NCBI RefSeq assembly: GCF_018688235.1
Contig: NZ_CP061313.1
Location: 1,949,599 to 2,013,598 of the forward strand
DNA: 64,000 nucleotides
Direction of reading: 5' to 3'
Source: Polynucleobacter sp. AP-Nino-20-G2
GTDB lineage: Bacteria > Pseudomonadota > Gammaproteobacteria > Burkholderiales > Burkholderiaceae
Shown: piece by piece, positions 43,313 to 50,440 of the stretch
Numbering within the stretch: position 1 is the first letter of the stretch
Layout of the letters: each line of letters opens with the position of its first letter
Translations under genes and position numbers: made by a program
Notes under the pieces: generated by a model
Told to the model about the DNA's origin: nothing
The model's database searches: none
Seen by the model: the letters and a program-made list of their open reading frames with translations, nothing else

Positions 43313-44284
43313 ATGAAGTATTTACTTGTAGTCTTTCTGGCGGCTGTATCTTTTTGCTCGCAGGCTGGGACTGATATCGTTTACCCGCCACGCTCAGAAA
43401 TCTATTCCATTCCGAGCTTAACAATATCTGACAAGCAGTTTTTGCTCGGGGACAAAAATGGCAAGGAGGTAACTGTTAACGGCATTCTTCGCTTTCCACC
43501 CAAACCAGTAAGTCAAAAAATTCCAGTCATCTTTTTGGTACACGGCTCAAGCGGTATGGGGGCAAACATCGACTATTGGTCCAATCACTTCCTAGGACAA
43601 GGCTATGCCACATTTAGTATGGATGGCTTTACAGGAAGAGGTCTAACGGTTGTGGGCCCTAATCAAGCCCTACTTGGCAGATTGAATCTTGCTCTTGATA
43701 GTTATAAAGCAATGGAAATTTTGGCTAAGCACCCACGTCTTGATTCCAACAAGTTTGTAATGATGGGCTTTTCTAGGGGCGGGCAAGCAACTCTATTCGC
43801 CAGCGTAGAGCGATTTAATAAGATGTGGAATAAGAGTGGAACTGTATTTGCCGCACACATTCCGTTTTATGCCGATTGTGTGACAAGCTACATCAGTGAC
43901 ACAAAGACTACTGGTAAGCCTATTCAGCTTCATCACGGCATCACAGATGACTACAACCCTATAACTGCTTGTAGAGATTACGTAGGTAAATTAAAAGCGG
44001 CCAACCAAAATGTAGAGATGTTTGAGTATGACTTTGGCCCACACGCATTTGATTCTCCATTGGGGGCCGCGCCTCCTGTAGTTTCAAAAGACGCACAAAC
44101 TGTTAGGTCTTGTAGGATTGTTGAAAAGACAGCGGGCAATTTGATTAACACCCAAACAAATCAAGAGTTCAAATACTCTGATGCTTGCGTTGAGTTAAAC
44201 CCTCACGTGGGCAAAGATGATGATGCTACGCAAAAGGCAACTCGAGAAATTGATGCGTTCTTAGCAAATCTATTCAAGAACTAG
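43313..44284 (+). CDS. Exported dienelactone hydrolase-family alpha/beta hydrolase (cassette 10)
   Basis: A 323-residue protein with a signal peptide (LLVVFLAAVSFCSQAG) and an alpha/beta-hydrolase fold. The oxyanion-type VIFLVHGSSGMGAN, the nucleophile motif MMGFSRGGQATL (Ser), QLHHGITDDYNP (Asp) and YDFGPHAFDSP (His) form a complete triad. Family members hydrolyse dienelactones or esters; substrate unknown. It is in the cassette next to the intact tRNA and has its own terminator at 44297. Confidence 0.83.
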   Translation: MKYLLVVFLAAVSFCSQAGTDIVYPPRSEIYSIPSLTISDKQFLLGDKNGKEVTVNGILRFPPKPVSQKIPVIFLVHGSSGMGANIDYWSNHFLGQGYATFSMDGFTGRGLTVVGPNQALLGRLNLALDSYKAMEILAKHPRLDSNKFVMMGFSRGGQATLFASVERFNKMWNKSGTVFAAHIPFYADCVTSYISDTKTTGKPIQLHHGITDDYNPITACRDYVGKLKAANQNVEMFEYDFGPHAFDSPLGAAPPVVSKDAQTVRSCRIVEKTAGNLINTQTNQEFKYSDACVELNPHVGKDDDATQKATREIDAFLANLFKN

Positions 44285-44296
44285 GCTTGCCACAAT

Positions 44297-44320
44297 AAGG
44301 GGGTGAAAGTTGCCCCCTCA
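44297..44320 (+). terminator. Terminator of the cassette 10 hydrolase gene
   Basis: Stem AGGGGG / CCCCCT with a 9-base loop, followed by ATCTTTT. It reads rightward 13 bp after the stop. Confidence 0.7.
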
Positions 44321-44326
44321 TCTTTT

Positions 44327-44341
44327 GTCGTTTTAAACGAC
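44327..44341. repeat. Palindromic motif, copy 4
   Basis: GTCGTTTTAAACGAC, a perfect 7-bp-arm palindrome, between the hydrolase gene and the tRNA-Phe terminator hairpin. Confidence 0.6.
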
Positions 44342-44359
44342 GTCACAAAACCACAAATG

Positions 44360-44383
44360 AAAAAACCACCCGAAGGTGGTTTT
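44360..44383 (-). terminator. tRNA-Phe terminator hairpin
   Basis: Stem AAAACCACC / GGTGGTTTT with a four-base loop, then six Ts on the minus strand, ten bases after the tRNA CCA end. It is the prototype of the hairpin in copies A-J. Confidence 0.9.
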
Positions 44384-44392
44384 GATGTTTCT

Positions 44393-44468
44393 TGGTGGCC
44401 CGGGGCGGAATCGAACCACCGACACAAGGATTTTCAATCCTCTGCTCTACCGACTGAGCTACCAGGCC
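44393..44468 (-). tRNA. tRNA-Phe (anticodon GAA)
   Basis: A complete 76-nt cloverleaf: acceptor GGCCTGG / CCGGGCC (one G-U), discriminator A, encoded CCA; D arm GCTC/GAGC; anticodon arm GAGGA-TTGAAAA-TCCTT with anticodon GAA; five-base variable loop; T arm GGTGG-TTCGATT-CCGCC. It is the intact anchor of the cassette array and probably the integration target. Confidence 0.97.
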
Positions 44469-44478
44469 AAGACTTGGA

Positions 44479-44484
44479 ATTATA
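44479..44484 (-). promoter_or_regulatory. tRNA-Phe -10 box
   Basis: A consensus TATAAT on the minus strand ends 10 bp before the tRNA 5' end, so transcription would start a few bases upstream of it. No clear -35 hexamer is seen at 17 bp. Confidence 0.6.
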
Positions 44485-44552
44485 AATGAAACTGCCTTCT
44501 GACCCAGAAAATGCAGAAAACTGCGTCAACCACCGGGCAAAAGCTCTAAATC

Positions 44553-46757
44553 CTATCCGTTTATAGGCAGGGCCTTGCCTCGAGCTGCATGCAATTTTCT
44601 GTAACTATCGATTAGGCGATGGTGCCTATCAAGCCCCTCCAGTTTGACGCTGGTCTGGTTCAGGCCATAGAAACGCACGCCACCATCTACTGAGCCGATT
44701 ACGGCATCCATTCTCTCGTTGCCAAACATGCGGCGGAAATTGGTGATGTAGTCATCAAGCTCCAAATCATCATCCAGCAAGATCTCCAGTACCGCATCTA
44801 GGGCCTGGTAAAACAATTTGCGCTCAACGGTATTGTCGTTATATTGAAGGAAGGCACCAACTAGCTCATGCGCCTCATCAAAACGCTTTAACGCCAGCTG
44901 AATCAATAGCTTTAGCTCCAGAACGGTTAACTGACCCCAAGGCGTATTTTCATCGAACTCAATACCGATCAATGTAGCGATATCACCGTACTCATCAAGC
45001 TCGTTATTTTCTAGACGCTCAAGTAGCGCGCTTAAATCAACATGATTTAGTTGATGTAAGTTCAGAATATCGGCACGGAACAATAGGGCCTTATTGGTGT
45101 TGTCCCAAATGAGATCTTCTATTGGGTAAACCTCAGAATACCCTGGCACTAAAATCCGGCAAGCAATCGCGCCCAGCTGGTCATATACCGCGACATAAGC
45201 CTCTTTACCCATGTCTTCAAGAATGTCGAATAAAGTTGCTGCTTCCTTAGCGTTAGAGTTTTCACCATGATCAGAAAAATCCCACTCAACAAACTCATAA
45301 TTTGATTTAGCACTGAAAAAGCGCCAAGACACTATTCCACTGGAATCAATAAAGTGCTCAACGAAATTATTTGGCTCGGTTACCGCCTCGCTTGCAAAAG
45401 TGGGTGGGGGTAAATCGTTTAGCCCCTCTAAGCTTCTGCCCTGTAACAACTCCGTCAAACTACGCTCTAGCGCCACCTCGAGGCTTGGGTGCGCACCGAA
45501 AGAAGCAAATACACCACCTGTTCGGGGATTCATTAGGGTCACACACATCACTGGATACACCCCTCCCAGCGAGGCGTCCTTTACCAGAACCGGAAAGCCT
45601 TGCTCCTCCAACCCTCGAATGCCAGCCAGAATGCCAGGGTATTTAGCCAGCACTTCATGCGGCACATCAGGCAAAGCAATCTCACCTTCCAGAATTTCTC
45701 GCTTTACCGCCCGCTCAAAAATTTCCGACAGGCATTGCACTTGTGCTTCGGCTAGCGTATTGCCTGCACTCATCCCATTACTCACATACAAATTCTCAAT
45801 CAGGTTTGATGGGAAATAAACAATTTCACCATCCGAATGGCGCACGTATGGCAACGAACAGATACCACGCGTTGCATTTCCAGAATTGGTGTCGATCAAA
45901 TGCGAGCCACGCAACTCACCATCAGGATTAAAAATATTACGGCAGTACTCATCCAAAATTTCCGTCGGAAGTGAATCATTCTTGCCCGGCTTGAACCAGC
46001 GCTCATTCGGATAGTGCACAAATGCACTATTAGCAATTTCCTCTCCCCAGAATGCGCCGGCATAAAAATGGTTATTACTTAATCGCTCAATATATTCACC
46101 TAAGGCTGATGCGAGTGCGCTTTCCTTAGTTGAGCCCTTCCCGTTGGTAAAGCACATAGGAGAGTGCGCATCACGAATGTGCAAAGACCAAACATTAGGA
46201 ATAATGTTGCGCCACGAGGCAATCTCAATTTTTATTCCCAGGTTCGCCAACACACTAGACATATTGGCTATGGTTTGCTCTAGCGGGAGATCTTTGCCCA
46301 CAATATAGGTGCTGGCATCCGGGGCGGCTTTTAAGGTTAAGAGCGTCTGCGCATCTGCATCCAGACTCTTAACTTCTTCAATGACAAACTCTGGTCCAGC
46401 CTGCACTACTTTTTTAACAGTGCAGCGGTCGATAGAACGCAAAATTCCCTGGCGATCTGTGGCAGAGATATCTTCAGGTAACTCAACCTGGATCTTAAAA
46501 ATCTGCTGGTAACGATTTTCTGGATCAACAATATTGTTCTGTGAGAGGCGAATATTTTCGGTAGAAATATTACGAGTGTCGCAATATAACTTCACGAAAT
46601 AGGCTGCACATAAAGCAGATGAGGCTAAGAAGTAATCAAAGGGGCCGGGAGCGGAGCCGTCACCTTTATATCGGATGGGCTGATCAGCAATGACAGTGAA
46701 GTCATCAAACTTAGCCTCAAGGCGGAGCTTATCGAGAAAGTTGACTTTAATTTCCAT
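44553..46757 (-). CDS. OsmC-like domain fused to a YcaO-domain protein
   Basis: A 734-residue fusion. Residues about 1-130 resemble OsmC (GPFDYFLASSALCAAYFVKLY, then DRCTVKKVV); OsmC proteins reduce organic peroxides using two cysteines, here in SALCAAY and DRCTVKK. Residues about 155-560 are a YcaO domain with GKGSTKESALASALGEYIERL and NGMSAGNTLAEAQVQCLSEIFERAVK, the ATP-binding part of a family that activates amide backbones. The last 150 residues are acidic and helical, as in E. coli YcaO, whose role is linked to RimO methylthiolation. ATG at 46757 is preferred to 46784. Confidence 0.85.
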   Translation of the reverse strand: MEIKVNFLDKLRLEAKFDDFTVIADQPIRYKGDGSAPGPFDYFLASSALCAAYFVKLYCDTRNISTENIRLSQNNIVDPENRYQQIFKIQVELPEDISATDRQGILRSIDRCTVKKVVQAGPEFVIEEVKSLDADAQTLLTLKAAPDASTYIVGKDLPLEQTIANMSSVLANLGIKIEIASWRNIIPNVWSLHIRDAHSPMCFTNGKGSTKESALASALGEYIERLSNNHFYAGAFWGEEIANSAFVHYPNERWFKPGKNDSLPTEILDEYCRNIFNPDGELRGSHLIDTNSGNATRGICSLPYVRHSDGEIVYFPSNLIENLYVSNGMSAGNTLAEAQVQCLSEIFERAVKREILEGEIALPDVPHEVLAKYPGILAGIRGLEEQGFPVLVKDASLGGVYPVMCVTLMNPRTGGVFASFGAHPSLEVALERSLTELLQGRSLEGLNDLPPPTFASEAVTEPNNFVEHFIDSSGIVSWRFFSAKSNYEFVEWDFSDHGENSNAKEAATLFDILEDMGKEAYVAVYDQLGAIACRILVPGYSEVYPIEDLIWDNTNKALLFRADILNLHQLNHVDLSALLERLENNELDEYGDIATLIGIEFDENTPWGQLTVLELKLLIQLALKRFDEAHELVGAFLQYNDNTVERKLFYQALDAVLEILLDDDLELDDYITNFRRMFGNERMDAVIGSVDGGVRFYGLNQTSVKLEGLDRHHRLIDSYRKLHAARGKALPING

Positions 46758-46869
46758 GGGGCTAGTTCCGAAAATGCTGCACAAGTGGGATGAGCGCTAT
46801 TATCCGCCGCAACATCGATGCTTTTTATAAACGCAATTTAAGCAATAGACTGCCCGCTGCTTTAAGACT

Positions 46870-47553
46870 TTATTGTTCGCCCTTATTACGAGACGTATCG
46901 ATGCCCAGGGCCTTGAGTTTGCGATAGAGATGGGTTCTTTCAAGACCAGTGTACTCAGAAATCTTGGTCATGCTGCCGCCCATGATGATCATTTGATGCT
47001 CAAAATAGGCCTTCTCAAATAGATCACGCGCTTCTCTCAGGGGTAGATCGAAGTAGGTCTTGGCAATACCGCTAATGTACTCACCCTCTGGAACAGCCGA
47101 CACCGGCTCAGTGCTCGATGCTTTAGGGCTTGAGTTTGATGCTGGGGCTACGTGAGAAATTTTTTCTTCGACAGGCTCAACATATTTTGGAGAGCTCTCT
47201 AGGGCCTTGGCCACTGTCTTGAGAAGCTTCTGCAGCGCAATGGGCTTTTCCAGAAAATTTAACGCTCCGATCCGGGTCGCCTCTACCGCAGTATCAATCG
47301 TGGCATGTCCTGACATCATCACAACTGGCATTGTCAGCTGGCCAGTCTTAGACCACTCTTTCAACAAAGTAATGCCATCGACATCAGGCATCCAAATATC
47401 GAGCAACACTAAATCTGGGCGCATTTGCTCGCGTATCGTGCGCGCCTGAATGGCGCTCTCGGCCGCATAAACAGTATGGCCTTCATCCGTCAGAATCTCA
47501 TTGAGAAGCTCTCGGATTCCCATCTCATCATCGACCACCAAAATACTTGCCAT
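46870..47553 (-). CDS. Response regulator, NtrX-like without the AAA+ domain
   Basis: A 227-residue regulator. Residues 1-125 are a receiver domain with the acidic pocket VVDDE, phospho-acceptor Asp in LVLLDIWMPDVDG, the Thr/Ser position in VVMMSGHATID and Lys in FLEKPI. The C-terminal 45 residues are a Fis-type helix-turn-helix (SEYTGLERTHLYRKLKALGID) typical of NtrX. The sigma-54 interaction AAA+ domain is missing, replaced by a Ser/Pro-rich linker. It is 2 bp downstream of ntrY and is its likely partner. Confidence 0.87.
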   Translation of the reverse strand: MASILVVDDEMGIRELLNEILTDEGHTVYAAESAIQARTIREQMRPDLVLLDIWMPDVDGITLLKEWSKTGQLTMPVVMMSGHATIDTAVEATRIGALNFLEKPIALQKLLKTVAKALESSPKYVEPVEEKISHVAPASNSSPKASSTEPVSAVPEGEYISGIAKTYFDLPLREARDLFEKAYFEHQMIIMGGSMTKISEYTGLERTHLYRKLKALGIDTSRNKGEQ

Positions 47554-47555
47554 AC

Positions 47556-49862
47556 CTATGCTGCCTCTTTTGCCAAATTCATAAATAAAATTGATACTTG
47601 TGCACCAGTCACTTCATCTCCCTGCATCCGGTTGCGGATTTCAATTTTCGCGCCGTGATCATCTATTATTTTTTTCACAACCGCCAACCCCAGGCCGGTG
47701 CCCTTGCTCTTAGTTGTTACATATGGCTCAAATGCTCTTGCCAATATCTTAGCTGGAAATCCGGAGCCACAATCACTTATTGTTAGGCGCACTGCATACT
47801 GTCCGACGCCATTTAACTCACCATAAGGCACCAACTCAGTTTTCACTTCTACCGGAGCATCCTGATGCCTGCCTTCAAGAGTGGCGTCTTGGGCGTTTTG
47901 CAAAAGGTTATGGATAACCTGTCTTAATTGGGTTGGGTCGCCTATGATATTTGGGCAACTTGGATCTAGTTGGGTCTTTAAGGGGCTGCCTTCGTATAAG
48001 CCCAGAATCTCCTGCGTCAAGGCATTGATTGACACTGGCTTTAGCTGGGGGCTCGGCGTTTTGGCAAAGTCTCTAAAGTCGTTCACCATTTCTTTCATTG
48101 CCTGAACCTGGCCAATGATGGTCTCAGTGCTGCGATTAATCATCTCTTCTTGCTCGGGAGTTAATTTGCCCGCCAATTTATGCTGCAACCTTTCCGCAGA
48201 AAGTTGTATCGGTGTGAGTGGGTTTTTTATTTCGTGAGCCAAACGCCTTGCAACCTCGCTCCATGCGATCGAGCGCTGAGCACTCACTACATCCGTAATA
48301 TCGTCAAATACCACCATACGCAAATCGGATGTAAGTTCAGTGCCCCGCACAAATAGAGTAACGCCAAGCTCATTTTCAAATTCATTGGTGCTTTGAAGCT
48401 GAATCTGCTTTTGCCATACAGGCGCAGACTTTGATGGCTTGGTAGACCCCGAATCATCGCCTGCTCCGACCGCGAGCTTCATTGTTGCAAAACCCTCTTT
48501 GATCGCCCGCTCAAACTCCATTAGCGCAGGGCTGTCGCTTAATGGGTGACCATCTAGCTGGGTTAAATCCTGCCCAAAAATTCGATCAGCCCCCACGTTG
48601 CTAGAGACCACATTAAAGTTTTTATCGAAAATGCAAACGCCCGCCGTCAAGTTGCCAAGAACTGTCTCCAAAAAGGACTTGGATTCCTGTAGAGATGTTC
48701 GTGTATCGGCGAGCTGACGAGTCATCACATTAAATTGACGCGTGAGCATTCCTAACTCATCGCCAGTATCCAACTCTGGTTTGGGTGATAGATCGCCCTG
48801 AGCAACCGCCTGCGTGCCCTTTAGCAACATCAATAATGGCCGCGCTAATTGGCGCCCAAGCAATAAAGCCAAAATCACTGCAACAAATAAGGCGAAAAAT
48901 AGCGTCAGTGTTAAGGTGCCCACAAACATTTTTCGCAAACCTGTGCGTCCCAGAGATTTCTCTTGATATTCGCTATAGGCAGACTCAACAGCAAGAATAT
49001 TCTTGGCTAAAGGGCTGGGAATGAATCGTACTAGCTGTAAAAAATATCTATCTTCCCCATCTTTGCCAGAGTCCACCTTGCTTTGATTGGGCTTTTTTCT
49101 TACGATGGGCACAATCGCTCTTACGCGATAGCCAAGCTGTCCGCCCACATCCATCTGATCTACAAATGTCATACCCTTCTTTTTAAATGCTTCCGTAATC
49201 ACATCAGGGCTAGGTGCGGGCAAATATTTTTTGGGCTTAAGTTCACTCGAAATAATCATATTGCGCTGCATATTGAAAAGGCTCACCTCTTGAATACCAA
49301 ATTGATTACGAATCTTCATAACCATGGCGCCCACCTGATCAGAGCTTGTGCCCGAAGGAACCTGAGTAACCTGTTCAGCGATGAAATTACCCTCGGCCAA
49401 GATCTCTTCTTGTGCAACCTGCAGAGTAACGCGCCCCAACTCCAAACCGGAGTTCAGTGCAGACTCGACCTTTACATCAAACCAGGTTTCAATACTGCGA
49501 GAGACGAACTGCAAAGAGACGCCATACAGAATGAGTCCCGGTACCACACCAACCAAAGCAAAAATCATTGCTAACTTTGCAACTAAGCGGGTGCCAAAAC
49601 GGCCCTTATGCCACCGAATCGCAATCACGACGATCAAAGTCAAGATGACTAAGACCAAACAAATTCCAATCACCACGTTGGCCGCATAGAGCCAAATAAA
49701 ATACTTATCAAAAAATTCTGTATTAGATGAGGCAATCGATAGCAGAATGAGAAGCAAGAGCGCAAAGGCACCAATGATTGCCATGGATATCGGGAGAGCG
49801 CGTCTTTTCCAAACCTCTTTTTCGAAAGTCGCGGACTCCAGAAAGGTAAAAGAAGGCTTCAT
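47556..49862 (-). CDS. ntrY: Sensor histidine kinase NtrY
   Basis: A 768-residue membrane histidine kinase. There are about three N-terminal hydrophobic segments, a large periplasmic region, a fourth segment (TLTLTLFFALFVAVILALLLG), then a HAMP domain, a PAS domain (NLTAGVCIFDKNFNVVSSN), the HisKA box EVARRLAHEIKNPLTPIQLS with the phospho-accepting His, and an ATPase domain with GSGFP and KGTGLGLAVV. The NtrY/NtrX pair responds to nitrogen or redox in relatives; the signal here is unknown. Confidence 0.92.
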   Translation of the reverse strand: MKPSFTFLESATFEKEVWKRRALPISMAIIGAFALLLLILLSIASSNTEFFDKYFIWLYAANVVIGICLVLVILTLIVVIAIRWHKGRFGTRLVAKLAMIFALVGVVPGLILYGVSLQFVSRSIETWFDVKVESALNSGLELGRVTLQVAQEEILAEGNFIAEQVTQVPSGTSSDQVGAMVMKIRNQFGIQEVSLFNMQRNMIISSELKPKKYLPAPSPDVITEAFKKKGMTFVDQMDVGGQLGYRVRAIVPIVRKKPNQSKVDSGKDGEDRYFLQLVRFIPSPLAKNILAVESAYSEYQEKSLGRTGLRKMFVGTLTLTLFFALFVAVILALLLGRQLARPLLMLLKGTQAVAQGDLSPKPELDTGDELGMLTRQFNVMTRQLADTRTSLQESKSFLETVLGNLTAGVCIFDKNFNVVSSNVGADRIFGQDLTQLDGHPLSDSPALMEFERAIKEGFATMKLAVGAGDDSGSTKPSKSAPVWQKQIQLQSTNEFENELGVTLFVRGTELTSDLRMVVFDDITDVVSAQRSIAWSEVARRLAHEIKNPLTPIQLSAERLQHKLAGKLTPEQEEMINRSTETIIGQVQAMKEMVNDFRDFAKTPSPQLKPVSINALTQEILGLYEGSPLKTQLDPSCPNIIGDPTQLRQVIHNLLQNAQDATLEGRHQDAPVEVKTELVPYGELNGVGQYAVRLTISDCGSGFPAKILARAFEPYVTTKSKGTGLGLAVVKKIIDDHGAKIEIRNRMQGDEVTGAQVSILFMNLAKEAA

Positions 49863-50440
49863 CGTTTAATCACGTTTGGGCCGTTTGGTAAAAACGGAAA
49901 GCGCAGCCAGTCACTTGAAACATTCCAATCGCGATTGTTCAAGGCATTGATCTGAAATGGCTTAGGTAGCTTACTGATATCCAAGGTCATCCTCAAGGCT
50001 GCCGTATAAGATTTGCTTGGGTCTATTTGACTGTTATCAATCACCCGCCAACCACCAATACTTCCAACCGCCTGCAGAGCCTCGAAAATCGTTTTTGCCG
50101 AAAACGTAAACCCTTCGGAAGCGATACGGTATTGCTGGGTCAAGGGCTGATAGGAGAGGCGAATCTGCCGCTGAGCAAGCGCCGGCTTTTCATCAAACCA
50201 GTACCAGCGTGAGCGGGTTAAATCAAACTCGGTTTGAAAATACAGGACAACACCTTTTTGCACAGCGTCTTCCAAGCCTGGTGCGAGTTCAATCTGAAAT
50301 GTGGCATTTAATAGCCAGTCGTTATCCACCCGCTCCAGCTCGACGGATTTAATTTTGATTCCTTCTGCATTGGCGGCAACAGAAAATACACTCATCGCCA
50401 GCAAGCAAGCAAAGATGAATTGTTTAATACGTTGGCTCAT
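49859..50440 (-). CDS. DUF4390 exported protein
   Basis: A 193-residue protein with an N-terminal signal peptide (FIFACLLAMSVFSVAANA) and a beta-rich mature part matching DUF4390: LNATFQIELAPGLEDAVQKG, FDLTRSRWYWFDEK and DISKLPKPFQINALNNRDWN. Function unknown. It overlaps ntrY and rsmB by 4 bp each, the common Burkholderiaceae order. Confidence 0.85.
   Translation of the reverse strand: MSQRIKQFIFACLLAMSVFSVAANAEGIKIKSVELERVDNDWLLNATFQIELAPGLEDAVQKGVVLYFQTEFDLTRSRWYWFDEKPALAQRQIRLSYQPLTQQYRIASEGFTFSAKTIFEALQAVGSIGGWRVIDNSQIDPSKSYTAALRMTLDISKLPKPFQINALNNRDWNVSSDWLRFPFLPNGPNVIKR

Larger units (their letters stand above)
35502..44468 (-). mobile_element. Array of single-gene cassettes separated by tRNA-Phe 3'-end repeats
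   Basis: Eleven copies of a sequence consisting of the tRNA-Phe 3' half plus a terminator hairpin (ten degenerate copies, A-J, and the intact tRNA at 44352-44468) bound ten short cassettes of about 0.5-1.15 kb. Nine cassettes hold one gene; the Dps cassette also has a 36-codon frame. The region encodes no integrase, transposase or phage gene. I infer repeated insertion of small elements at the tRNA 3' end, each insertion restoring the tRNA and leaving a remnant behind. Alternative: serial duplication of a tRNA-Phe 3' fragment by recombination. The left boundary is not certain. Confidence 0.75.

Noticed and set aside
43104..43424. 106-codon minus-strand ORF
   Set aside because: It runs through repeat copy J and antisense to the hydrolase signal peptide; no ribosome site or family signal.
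35537..44468. CRISPR array
   Set aside because: The repeats are regularly present but far apart (0.5-1.15 kb) with full genes between them, derive from a tRNA, and no cas genes are present.
35537..44468. Classical integron with attC sites
   Set aside because: No intI gene is in the window, and the repeats lack the GTTRRRY / RYYYAAC core sites; they are tRNA-Phe 3' ends with a terminator hairpin.
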